Shown here piece after piece: positions 55,478 through 63,784 of a stretch of DNA of 64,000 nucleotides (within the stretch, counting starts at the first letter, position 1; the number at the start of each line of letters is the position of its first letter). A model generated the notes under the pieces. That model searched no databases and was not told the DNA's origin. It was given only the letters and a program-made list of their open reading frames with translations. A program made the position numbers and the translations under genes. The stretch is taken from the NCBI RefSeq assembly GCF_900142445.1, contig NZ_FRAV01000013.1:1-64000 (forward strand), read 5' to 3'. The DNA comes from Chryseobacterium polytrichastri. GTDB taxonomy: Bacteria > Bacteroidota > Bacteroidia > Flavobacteriales > Weeksellaceae.

Positions 55478-57739
55478 ATGGAGACACAAAAGTTTAGTTA
55501 TGACAACAGTATTGTTCGGGCATTCCTTTACGCGACCATAGTTTTTGGGCTTATTGGGTTCTTGTTTGGGCTTACGGCAGCGTTAATGCTCTTCTACCCG
55601 GAACTTCCTGAATTTTTATTCGGAACAGATGATACTACAATTCAGAGTTTGAAGAGTGGTAACATCCAAGGCTTAATAAACACACATGGGGCGTTTGGTT
55701 TTGGTAGAATCAGAATGTTGCACACCAACACCGTAATCTTTGCATTCGTATGTAATATCGTTTATACCGGTATTTATTACTCATTACAAAGACTATTAAA
55801 AACAAGAATGTACAGCGATACATTGTCTTGGTTACATTTCTGGACTTGGCAATTTATGATTGTTGCTACGTTCATTACTTTCTTTATGGGGATTAATACC
55901 TCTAAAGAGTATGCAGAACATGAATGGCCAATTGACATATTAATTGCATTCTCATGGATCATTTTCGGAGCAAACATGTTCTTAACAATTGCAAAGAGAA
56001 GAGTAAGACACCTTTATGTAGCCATCTGGTTCTATATCGGTACTTGGATCGCAGTGGCAATGCTTCACATTTTTAACAACTTAGAAGTTCCATTATCTTT
56101 CACAGGTTGGAAATCTTATTCAGCATATGCTGGGGTAAAAGATGCTATCGTACAATGGTGGTATGGTCACAATGCAGTAGCATTCGTATTGACAACTCCT
56201 GTTTTAGGTTTGATGTATTACTTCTTACCAAAAGCTGCTGACAGACCGGTTTTCTCATATAAACTGTCTATTATTCACTTCTGGTCATTAATTTTCGTAT
56301 ATATCTGGGCTGGTCCTCACCACCTTCAGTATACAGCACTTCCAGCTTGGGCTCAGGCAGTGGGAACAGGTTTCTCTATTATGCTTATTGCACCATCTTG
56401 GGGAGGAATGCTGAACGGACTTCTTACATTAAGAGGAGCTTGGGATAAGGTAAGAGAAAATCCTATCTTGAAGTTCTTCGTAGTTGCAGTTACTTGTTAT
56501 GGTATGGCAACGTTTGAAGGACCGCTTTTAGCAACAAAAAACATCAACAAAATTGGTCACTTTACGGACTGGGTTATTGGTCACGTACATTTAGGAGCTC
56601 TTGGATGGAATGGTTTCATGGCATTCGGGGTTATTTATTACCTAATTCCAATTATGTGGAGAACAAAAATTTGGTCTGTAAAATTAGCTAACTGGCATTT
56701 CTGGTTAGGTACATTAGGAATTATTTTCTATGCAGTACCAATGTATATCGCAGGATTTACACAAGGATTAATGTGGAAACAATTTAATCCGGACGGAACT
56801 TTGATGTATAAAAACTGGTTAGACACAGTTACTGCCATCATTCCATATTACAAAATGAGATTCGTAGGAGGTTTATTCTATATCTCTGGAGCTATTTTAA
56901 TGGTAGTTAACGTTATTGCTACAGTAAGAAAAGGATCATTCCAAAAAGAAGTTCCTGCAGAAGCTCCTGCTTTAGCAAACATCGGTAAAAACAGAAAAGA
57001 AGGAGAAGGTACTCACCTTTGGTTAGAAAGAACACCAGTATTATTAGGTATCTTATCTTTCTTAACAATATCTATTGGTAGTTCTGTGGAAATCATCCCT
57101 ACACTATCTCTTAAGAAAAGTGTACCAACGATTTCAGCAGTAAAACCATATTCACCACTTGAATTAGAGGGTAGAGATCTTTATATCCGTGAAGGATGTA
57201 ACGCTTGCCACTCTCAGATGATCAGACCTTTCAGGGATGAGATTACTAGATTCAACGGTAAAAACGGACAGTATTCAAAAGCTGGAGAATTCGTATATGA
57301 CAGACCATTCTTATGGGGTTCAAAAAGAACAGGACCAGATTTACATAGAGAAGGAGGTAAAAACCCAAGTGCTTGGCACTACAAACACATGTATAACCCA
57401 AGATCTACATCTGCAGGTTCTATCATGCCTCGTTATCCTTGGTTAATTGCTACTAACTTAGACAGATCTAAAATGGTTGATAAAATGTTACTAATGAAAA
57501 ATACTTTCGATGTACCATATACAAAACCTCAGATAGATTCTGCTAACGCATGGGCAGACAACCAAGCTTCTAAAATTGTAAAAGAAATCTTCTCTGAAGC
57601 AAATGACTTGAAAGATGCTTATGCTAAGAGACCTAAAGGAGAGTTAGAGAAGAAAGAGATTGTAGCTCTTATCTCTTACCTACAAAGATTAGGAACAGAT
57701 ATCAAAACAACGGAAATAAAAACAGCAAGTAATAACTAA
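55478..57739 (+). CDS. ccoNO: fused cbb3 oxidase subunits I and II (CcoNO)
   Basis: A 753-residue fusion of CcoN (about 1-480) and CcoO (about 520-753). CcoN holds GAFGFGRIRMLHTNTV, copper/haem ligands in VQWWYGHNAVAFVL and GPHHLQYTALP, and GHVHLGALGWNGF. CcoO carries a membrane helix and one c-type haem with CNACH (574-578) and Met in SIMPRYPWL. It reduces oxygen to water at micro-oxic levels and pumps protons. Fusion of the two subunits is a known Bacteroidota form. Confidence 0.95.
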   Translation: METQKFSYDNSIVRAFLYATIVFGLIGFLFGLTAALMLFYPELPEFLFGTDDTTIQSLKSGNIQGLINTHGAFGFGRIRMLHTNTVIFAFVCNIVYTGIYYSLQRLLKTRMYSDTLSWLHFWTWQFMIVATFITFFMGINTSKEYAEHEWPIDILIAFSWIIFGANMFLTIAKRRVRHLYVAIWFYIGTWIAVAMLHIFNNLEVPLSFTGWKSYSAYAGVKDAIVQWWYGHNAVAFVLTTPVLGLMYYFLPKAADRPVFSYKLSIIHFWSLIFVYIWAGPHHLQYTALPAWAQAVGTGFSIMLIAPSWGGMLNGLLTLRGAWDKVRENPILKFFVVAVTCYGMATFEGPLLATKNINKIGHFTDWVIGHVHLGALGWNGFMAFGVIYYLIPIMWRTKIWSVKLANWHFWLGTLGIIFYAVPMYIAGFTQGLMWKQFNPDGTLMYKNWLDTVTAIIPYYKMRFVGGLFYISGAILMVVNVIATVRKGSFQKEVPAEAPALANIGKNRKEGEGTHLWLERTPVLLGILSFLTISIGSSVEIIPTLSLKKSVPTISAVKPYSPLELEGRDLYIREGCNACHSQMIRPFRDEITRFNGKNGQYSKAGEFVYDRPFLWGSKRTGPDLHREGGKNPSAWHYKHMYNPRSTSAGSIMPRYPWLIATNLDRSKMVDKMLLMKNTFDVPYTKPQIDSANAWADNQASKIVKEIFSEANDLKDAYAKRPKGELEKKEIVALISYLQRLGTDIKTTEIKTASNN

Positions 57740-57757
57740 ACATTAAAAGCTTCAAAA

Positions 57758-57955
57758 ATGATTCCTCAGAACTTTAAAGATATATTATCCAATACAGAAA
57801 ATGCAGGCTTGTATCAAACATTGGCACTGATATTCTTTATGATGTTCTTCGTAGCCTTAATAATATATGTTTTTAGCAGGCCTAAAAAATATTATAAGGA
57901 AGAAGAAGAAGCTCCTCTGGGGGATGATGAAGATGATTTTAATTTAAAAAATTAA
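57758..57955 (+). CDS. ccoQ: cbb3 oxidase subunit CcoQ-like
   Basis: A 65-residue protein with one membrane helix (ALIFFMMFFVALIIYVF) followed by RPKKYYKEEEEAPLGDDE, the CcoQ pattern. It stabilises the oxidase. 18 bases after ccoNO and 10 before ccoP. Confidence 0.85.
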   Translation: MIPQNFKDILSNTENAGLYQTLALIFFMMFFVALIIYVFSRPKKYYKEEEEAPLGDDEDDFNLKN

Positions 57956-57965
57956 ACTATTTATT

Positions 57966-58847
57966 ATGAAACAAAGGACACCGGTTGTTGTAAACATTTT
58001 AATAATAATTGGACTTCTAATAGTTTTTTATTATTTGTTTGTACAGAGCTACGCGTTTTTAGCCTCACCATATTTTTGGGGTACTGTTGTAATAGGTGCT
58101 ATTTTGGCTTATATCCACAGTTCAATTGGAGATTTAATTGAAAATAATAAATTCAAGAAATTATCTGCAGAAGAAAAAGCAGCTTATTTAGCAGAAAAAA
58201 AAGTACCATTCCTAAGAAGAATGTACGATGCTGCATTTAAGAAGCAATCTGAAACAGAAGAAAAAGATATCCTTATTGACCACGGTTTCGACGGAATCAT
58301 GGAGTTGGATAACCAATTACCAAAATGGTGGGTAGGTTTATTCTATTTTGGGACCGCTTTTTGTATCGTTTATATATGTGCATACTCTTTCACAGATTTT
58401 GCTCACCCATTAAGCGAATACGAACAAGAATACAAAGAGCAGATTGCTAGTATTGCTGAATACGAAAAAAATCAGCCTCCTGTAACAATTGAGTCAGCAA
58501 AATACTCTGCTGATAATATTGCTGAAGGTAAAGAACTTTTCAAAACCAACTGTGCTTCATGTCACAAAGAAGACGGTAGTGGTGGTATCGGTCCAAACTT
58601 GACAGATAACTACTGGATCAACCAGCCAGAGAAAACTTTATTCAAAAACGTTTTCCACATGGACTGGAATGGTTCACCTACTAACCCTGCCATGAGAGCA
58701 TTTGGTAAAAACGGTGAAGTTTCTGGTGCGGAGATTGAGAAGATTGCAGCCTATGTATATCACATCAATCAAGAGCAACCTCCAGTGACACCGGCTCAAG
58801 GTGGAGCTGCTCCTCAGGGAACAGAAGCTCATTGGGAAAAAGAATAA
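57966..58847 (+). CDS. ccoP: cbb3 oxidase c-type cytochrome subunit III with a single haem
   Basis: A 293-residue CcoP with two membrane segments (8-28 and 38-50, then 123-145). It has one CxxCH only, CASCH at residues 196-200, with the sixth ligand Met in PTNPAMRAFGKNG. Proteobacterial CcoP carries two haem c groups; here the second cytochrome domain is not present. The C-terminus PPVTPAQGGAAPQ is a disordered tail. It passes electrons to CcoN-O. Confidence 0.93.
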   Translation: MKQRTPVVVNILIIIGLLIVFYYLFVQSYAFLASPYFWGTVVIGAILAYIHSSIGDLIENNKFKKLSAEEKAAYLAEKKVPFLRRMYDAAFKKQSETEEKDILIDHGFDGIMELDNQLPKWWVGLFYFGTAFCIVYICAYSFTDFAHPLSEYEQEYKEQIASIAEYEKNQPPVTIESAKYSADNIAEGKELFKTNCASCHKEDGSGGIGPNLTDNYWINQPEKTLFKNVFHMDWNGSPTNPAMRAFGKNGEVSGAEIEKIAAYVYHINQEQPPVTPAQGGAAPQGTEAHWEKE

Positions 58848-58873
58848 TTTAAAAAGAAAATTAGAAAGTATAT

Positions 58874-58925
58874 GAAAAGCATAATTTGTTATTAAATGAA
58901 AAAATAGTAACGAATTATGCTTTTC
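58874..58925 (+). terminator. hairpin between ccoP and ccoG
   Basis: GAAAAGCATAATT pairs with AATTATGCTTTTC around a 26-base loop and is followed by TTTTTTTATT. It probably reduces read-through, so ccoG-ccoH-safE may be expressed at a lower level. Confidence 0.7.
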
Positions 58926-58949
58926 TTTTTTTATTAAACACATCACAAA

Positions 58950-60404
58950 ATGTCAGACATAGAGGAAATAGAAGTAAAAGGAGGGCAAGGACAGGTTCTG
59001 GAGCCTGAAACTTACAGAGATTCTATAGGGACAATGGAGCGATCCGGAAAAAGAAAATGGGTATTTCCTAGAAAACCAAAAGGGAAATTTACCAACTATA
59101 GAGATATTGTAAGTTATAGTTTATTAGTTATTTATTTTACAGTGCCATTTCTTAAGATTAATGGCAACCCATTCTTTTTGTTCAATGTTATTGATAGAGA
59201 GTTCTTCATCATTGGACAACCCTTCTATCCACAAGATTTTTTCATTCTTACACTAGGTGCCATCGCATCTTTAATATTTATTATCATTTTTACGATTGCG
59301 TTCGGAAGAATTTTCTGCGGGTGGATTTGTCCTCAGACAATTTTTATGGAATCGATTTTCCGTAAGATTGAATATCTTATTGAAGGTGACAGAAACAGAC
59401 AGATGAAGCTTGACAGACAAGAGTGGAACACAGAAAAGATCTGGAAAAGAAGTTTAAAATGGACTGTTTACATCATTATTTCATTGATTATCACCCACTT
59501 TATGCTCATGTATATTGTTGGATATCAGGAAATACTTAAAATAATATCTGAAGGACCATTTGCACACCCTACCAATTTCATTGTAATGGTTCTTTTTACC
59601 GGAGCATTCTACTTTGTATTTGCATGGTTCAGAGAACAGGTTTGTACATTAGTTTGTCCATACGGAAGATTACAGGGGGTTTTAATTGACAAAGATACCA
59701 TCAATGTTTTCTATGATTTCAAAAGAGGAGAAAACAGATCTTCATGGAGAAAAGGAGAAGACAGACAAGCTGCCGGAAAAGGAGATTGTATAGATTGTCA
59801 TCAATGTGTGGTAGTTTGCCCTACAGGAATTGATATCAGAGATGGTCAACAGCTGGAATGCGTTAACTGTACAGCTTGTATTGATGCGTGTGATGAAGTG
59901 ATGGAAAAAGTAGGTCTTCCGAAAGGATTGATCAGATATGCTTCTGAAAATGAAATTGAACAAGGAACTGAATTCAAATTCACCGGAAGAATGAAAGGCT
60001 TTGCTGTTGTTCTTGCTTTACTGGTTGGATTCTTAGGGTTTTTACTTTATAATCGTGGAGAGATGGAAGCTAAATTCATCAAACCTGCAGGAAGTACATT
60101 CTTTGTAAGAGACGGAAAAATTACCAATACCTATAATTATACCTTCTTAAACAAGACGAACGACAAGAAAATTGTAACAATTAAAGTAATTGAGCCTAAA
60201 CATGGTGAAATCATCTATAGTGCATCAAGTAAAATTACTGTAGAAAGAGATAAGATGTCAAAAGGAACCATTAATATCAGTTTCCCTGAAGACGAAATGA
60301 AGCTTTCAAAACAAAACATCACGATTGGTGTTTATGATATGAAAGGTAAATTGGTAGATTCTTACAAAACCTATTTTGAAGGACCATTTAAATTACAATT
60401 TTAA
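58950..60404 (+). CDS. ccoG: cbb3 assembly polyferredoxin CcoG
   Basis: A 484-residue membrane iron-sulfur protein (RdxA/FixG type) involved in copper reduction and cbb3 assembly. Membrane segments are at about 50-66, 90-112, 165-186, 205-225 and 345-364. NapH-like FCGWICPQTIFME and VCTLVCPYGRLQG lie before two [4Fe-4S] motifs CIDCHQCVVVCPTGID and CVNCTACIDACDEVM. A C-terminal FixG Ig-like domain follows. Confidence 0.94.
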   Translation: MSDIEEIEVKGGQGQVLEPETYRDSIGTMERSGKRKWVFPRKPKGKFTNYRDIVSYSLLVIYFTVPFLKINGNPFFLFNVIDREFFIIGQPFYPQDFFILTLGAIASLIFIIIFTIAFGRIFCGWICPQTIFMESIFRKIEYLIEGDRNRQMKLDRQEWNTEKIWKRSLKWTVYIIISLIITHFMLMYIVGYQEILKIISEGPFAHPTNFIVMVLFTGAFYFVFAWFREQVCTLVCPYGRLQGVLIDKDTINVFYDFKRGENRSSWRKGEDRQAAGKGDCIDCHQCVVVCPTGIDIRDGQQLECVNCTACIDACDEVMEKVGLPKGLIRYASENEIEQGTEFKFTGRMKGFAVVLALLVGFLGFLLYNRGEMEAKFIKPAGSTFFVRDGKITNTYNYTFLNKTNDKKIVTIKVIEPKHGEIIYSASSKITVERDKMSKGTINISFPEDEMKLSKQNITIGVYDMKGKLVDSYKTYFEGPFKLQF

Positions 60405-60495
60405 TTTTCAGCAATATAATTTCCATGATTTGGAAATATAAACACCAATGATGAACATATTCCCTATAACCTTTAAAAAATAATAAAATTTACAT

Positions 60496-60948
60496 ATGAA
60501 AAACTTTAGTTGGGGACACGGTGTTGTAATTGCATTATTTGCATTCATAGTTTTTATTTTATCAATGTTATTTCTTTTCCCGAACGGGCAGAAGAATTCT
60601 GAAATGGTAACCGATAATTATTATGAAGAAGAATTAAAATACCAAGATGTAATTGATGCTAAGAAAAAAGCAGATGACCTACAGGAAAAACCTACTTACA
60701 GCCAAGATACAAACGGGATTAAAGTACTTTTCCCAAAAGGATATGACAATTCTAATACGACAGTAAAATTTGTTTTAAATAGAACTGATGACCAGAATTT
60801 AGATATTAAAAAATCTGAACAGCTGGATGCAAATCAATCTATCTCAATACCAGGAAAAGTATTGAAACCAGGAAATTATACCTTAAGATTGATGTGGACG
60901 AAAGACAAAACAGACTACAGAATGGATTATGATGTGATATGGAAATAG
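60496..60948 (+). CDS. ccoH: FixH/CcoH-family assembly protein
   Basis: A 150-residue protein: one membrane helix (GVVIALFAFIVFILSMLFLF), a conserved MVTDNYYEEELKYQDVIDA block and a beta-rich domain (GKVLKPGNYTLRLMWTKDK). FixH works with CcoI and CcoG in copper delivery to cbb3. It overlaps the SafE gene by 10 bases, so the two are co-translated. Confidence 0.9.
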   Translation: MKNFSWGHGVVIALFAFIVFILSMLFLFPNGQKNSEMVTDNYYEEELKYQDVIDAKKKADDLQEKPTYSQDTNGIKVLFPKGYDNSNTTVKFVLNRTDDQNLDIKKSEQLDANQSISIPGKVLKPGNYTLRLMWTKDKTDYRMDYDVIWK

Positions 60949-61706
60949 CACTTATTTTATCGGCCATAGGCTTGGGGTTTGCCTCCGGTTTTCATTGTAT
61001 CGGAATGTGCGGACCTATTGCCTTATCGATGGGATTAACAAAAAAACAGGCTACTAATTTTTATCTTCAAAATCTGACGTATCAATTCGGTAGAATTTTC
61101 ACTTATGCTCTTTTGGGAGCTATCTTAGGAATCATTGGTCAAGGATTTGAGATGGCAGGCTTTCAGCGATACTTAACCATAGCCGTAGGAATTTTACTTA
61201 TCATAATGGCCGTATTTTCTTTTGGAGGAAAAGATTTTGCTTCGAAAATCCCTTTTTTTTCTAAGTTTTTATTTAAAGTTAAATCAAATTTAGGAAGACT
61301 TCTTCAAAAAGCAGACTACCGTTCTAGATTTACAACAGGTATTCTTAATGGCTTTTTACCTTGCGGAATGGTTTACATGGCATTAACGGCAAGTTTAGCA
61401 AGCGGAGGAATATGGCAGGGAGCTTCATATATGGCTCTATTTGGATTGGGAACACTTCCATTTATGTTTGCCGTAGTTCTGGTCGGAAACTTGATGAATC
61501 AAGCTTTTAGAGTAAAGGTATTAAAAGTAATTCCGATCGTTATGATCATTTTAGGAGGATTATTCATCGTAAGAGGTTTGGAACTCGGAATCCCTTACAT
61601 TTCTCCAAGAGCTGAAGCGATGACCATTTCTAAAGATAATCAAGGAGATTGCCATTTACCCGGAGATCACAGCACGCATCAACACGACGCAACAAATTGT
61701 CATTAA
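60939..61706 (+). CDS. SafE/TauE-like membrane protein with a His/Cys metal tail
   Basis: A 255-residue protein with about six helices, MCGPIALSMGLTKKQA near the N-terminus and GFLPCGMVYMALTASLASGG in the middle. Sulfite exporter TauE/SafE or UreH-like family. Its C-terminus is NQGDCHLPGDHSTHQHDATN then CH, five His and two Cys in about 20 residues, a likely copper or zinc binding segment. As last gene of the cco locus it may aid cytochrome oxidase metal loading (CcoA/SenC-like job); this is inference. Confidence 0.82.
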   Translation: MEIALILSAIGLGFASGFHCIGMCGPIALSMGLTKKQATNFYLQNLTYQFGRIFTYALLGAILGIIGQGFEMAGFQRYLTIAVGILLIIMAVFSFGGKDFASKIPFFSKFLFKVKSNLGRLLQKADYRSRFTTGILNGFLPCGMVYMALTASLASGGIWQGASYMALFGLGTLPFMFAVVLVGNLMNQAFRVKVLKVIPIVMIILGGLFIVRGLELGIPYISPRAEAMTISKDNQGDCHLPGDHSTHQHDATNCH

Positions 61707-61789
61707 GACCATTTAAATGCGGATAAGAAAATAATCTTAGCTACTGAATAAAATATTATTCTGAACAGAAACAGAAATTATAATATGAA

Positions 61790-61822
61790 AAAGGCCACTT
61801 CACAAATTATGAAGTGGCCTTT
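61790..61822. terminator. bidirectional terminator between the cco locus and the six-Cys peptide gene
   Basis: AAAGGCCACTTCA-caaatta-TGAAGTGGCCTTT, 13-bp perfect stem with T/A-rich flanks on both sides. Confidence 0.92.
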
Positions 61823-61830
61823 ATTATTAT

Positions 61831-62022
61831 CTAAGGATTAAGCTTACATCCTTCAGGATCAGTTCCTAGTTTAATACAACACTGGTATTGAAACATACAA
61901 ACCCCGTTTGGGAAGCCGGGAAGATAACATTTTATAACCGCTGGATCATCCAAACATGGAACGCTTCCACTTCCGTTAATTGATTTTAAATTTTCTCTAG
62001 AAATTTTTTCTAACTTTCTCAT
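61831..62022 (-). CDS. bacteriocin-like peptide, leader plus six-cysteine core
   Basis: A 63-residue peptide. The leader MRKLEKISRENLKSINGSG resembles the flavobacterial bacteriocin-like leader, usually ending in Gly-Gly; here the Gly-Ser-Gly occupies residues 17-19. The core (from about residue 20) has Cys at 23, 32, 42, 48, 49 and 59, enough for three disulfides, and two acidic patches (DDP, DPEG). There is no processing enzyme or peptidase-transporter in the window. A perfect palindrome (62100-62115) stands 78 bases upstream. The role as an antimicrobial or signal is inferred. Confidence 0.78.
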   Translation of the reverse strand: MRKLEKISRENLKSINGSGSVPCLDDPAVIKCYLPGFPNGVCMFQYQCCIKLGTDPEGCKLNP

Positions 62023-62099
62023 AAAAAATGATTTTGTATTTGGTATTTCCTACTCTATTTTAAGCTTTTCGGATCCCGCTTTAAAAAAAATAATTACAG

Positions 62100-62115
62100 A
62101 TTGAAAATTTTCAAT
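62100..62115. promoter_or_regulatory. 16-bp perfect palindrome, operator-like
   Basis: ATTGAAAATTTTCAAT reads the same on both strands. It lies 78 bases before the six-Cys peptide start on the minus strand, a typical distance for an operator or a stem in a leader. No regulator gene is adjacent. Confidence 0.45.
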
Positions 62116-62401
62116 TCATATAAATCACTTAAATCTACCTTTATATTAATAAGGATAGTCGTGAAATATTTGGATAAGATTGAATTGAGTAAATAGAATT
62201 TATGATTGAGCTTTGACGCAATCAGTTATGTGATAAAATTAATATTTTACGCTGGTACAATTAACACTGATGAAGATAATCATTTTTTGATAAATTAGAG
62301 AATAAAATATATTCAATTTCAAAAAGTACAATATAAAAACTATACTTAACAAAGAGACCAAATCTAAAATGCAGGCAAATATCATAGTTACTGAATAAAA
62401 C

Positions 62402-62428
62402 AAAACCACCGATATTCTCGGTGGTTTT
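62402..62428 (-). terminator. serS terminator
   Basis: AAAACCACCGA-tattc-TCGGTGGTTTT, an 11-bp stem with A- and T-tracts, 22 bases past the serS stop. It works in both directions. Confidence 0.93.
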
Positions 62429-62450
62429 TATATTAGTCTAAACTTTTAGT

Positions 62451-63719
62451 TTAATTAATAACATCAAATCTTGCATATTCAGCAACCTTCTTAGGAAGCT
62501 TAATACCTTCTTCTGTTTGATTATTCTCAAGCAAAGCAGCCATAATTCTTGGTAAAGCCATTGCTGAACCATTTAAAGTATGAACTAATTGAGATTTACC
62601 ATCAGTCTTATATCTACATTTCAAACGATTCGCCTGGAAAGTCTCGAAATTTGAAACTGAACTTACTTCTAACCACATTTCCTGAGCAGCACTCCAAACT
62701 TCAAAATCATAGGTCATTGCAGCAGCAAAACCAGTATCTCCACCACAAAGTCTCAAGACTCTGTAAGGAAGTTCAAGATCTGTTAAAATCTCTTTGATAT
62801 GCTCTACCATTTCTTCTAACACAGCGTAAGAATTTTCAGGCTTTTCAAGTCTTACAATTTCCACCTTTTCAAATTGGTGAAGACGGTTCAGTCCTCTAAC
62901 ATGAGCTCCATAACTTCCCGCTTCTCTTCTGTAGCACTGAGAAAATGCAGTATTTTTAATCGGAAGATCTTTTTCCTCCAACAAAACATCACGGTATAAA
63001 TTCGTCACCGGAACTTCCGCCGTTGGAATTAAATATAAATCATCTTCTTTAATATAATACATTTGCCCTTCCTTATCAGGTAACTGACCCGTTCCATATC
63101 CTGAAGCTTCATTAATAACGTGAGGAGGATTTACTTCCATATACCCTTTCTCAACGTTCTTATCTAAGAAATATTGAACTAAAGCTCTTTGCAATCTTGC
63201 TCCTTTATTTAAATAAACAGGGAAACCGGCACCGGCAATTTTAACGCCCAATTCAAAATCAATCAAATTATATTTCTTAGCAAGCTCCCAGTGAGGAATT
63301 GCTCCTTCACCAAGACCTTCTACATCATGAGATTGATAAATAATTTCGTTATCCTCCGCAGATACTCCGCCTTTTACCAAATCATTTGGGATGTTTGGAA
63401 GTTGGTATAAAATATCTAATAAAGCCTTTTCTTTAATTTCTAACTGAGATTTCAATTCTGAGCTCGACTCTTTATACTGTACTGTTTTAGATTTTGATGA
63501 TTCCGCTTCTTCTTTTTTTCCTTCCTTCATTAAAATTCCAATTTCTTTGGAGATTTTATTGATTTCTGAAAGTTGAGAATCTAATTCAAATTGGATTTTT
63601 TTTCTTTCGTCGTCAGTAGCAATAGCATCATCTACCAACTCAAGATTTTTGAATTGTCTTTTTTTCAGACCTTCTAAAACGCGTTCTTTATTGTCGCGCA
63701 AAAAATTGACTTGTAACAT
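62451..63719 (-). CDS. serS: seryl-tRNA synthetase
   Basis: A 422-residue class II synthetase charging tRNA-Ser and tRNA-Sec. The long coiled-coil arm occupies about residues 30-105 (DDERKKIQFELDSQLSEINK onward). Motif 2 is in FSQCYRREAGSYGAHVRGLNR and motif 3 in LNGSAMALPRIMAALLENNQ. The 6th-motif EVSSVSNFETFQANRLKCRY is typical. Transcribed away from the partial gene upstream. Confidence 0.97.
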   Translation of the reverse strand: MLQVNFLRDNKERVLEGLKKRQFKNLELVDDAIATDDERKKIQFELDSQLSEINKISKEIGILMKEGKKEEAESSKSKTVQYKESSSELKSQLEIKEKALLDILYQLPNIPNDLVKGGVSAEDNEIIYQSHDVEGLGEGAIPHWELAKKYNLIDFELGVKIAGAGFPVYLNKGARLQRALVQYFLDKNVEKGYMEVNPPHVINEASGYGTGQLPDKEGQMYYIKEDDLYLIPTAEVPVTNLYRDVLLEEKDLPIKNTAFSQCYRREAGSYGAHVRGLNRLHQFEKVEIVRLEKPENSYAVLEEMVEHIKEILTDLELPYRVLRLCGGDTGFAAAMTYDFEVWSAAQEMWLEVSSVSNFETFQANRLKCRYKTDGKSQLVHTLNGSAMALPRIMAALLENNQTEEGIKLPKKVAEYARFDVIN

Positions 63720-63772
63720 TTTATTTAGATGTTAGTTATTAGAATGTTAGATGTAATTATCTAACAGTTGTG

Positions 63773-63780
63773 CAAATTTA
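63773..63780 (-). promoter_or_regulatory. candidate -7 box for serS
   Basis: TAAATTTG (minus strand) fits TAnnTTTG 53 bases upstream of serS. It sits directly after the stop of the upstream partial gene. There is no clear -33. Confidence 0.4.
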
Positions 63781-63784
63781 AAAA

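Larger units (their letters stand above)
62023..62450. other. 428-base AT-rich region upstream of the six-Cys peptide gene
   Basis: No further ORF is seen. It holds a 16-bp perfect palindrome at 62100-62115, a variable AT-rich middle, the repeat actgaataaaa (62390 on; compare 61742 on) and the serS terminator at 62402-62428. The extent and low complexity suggest a decayed insertion or regulatory region. Confidence 0.45.
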
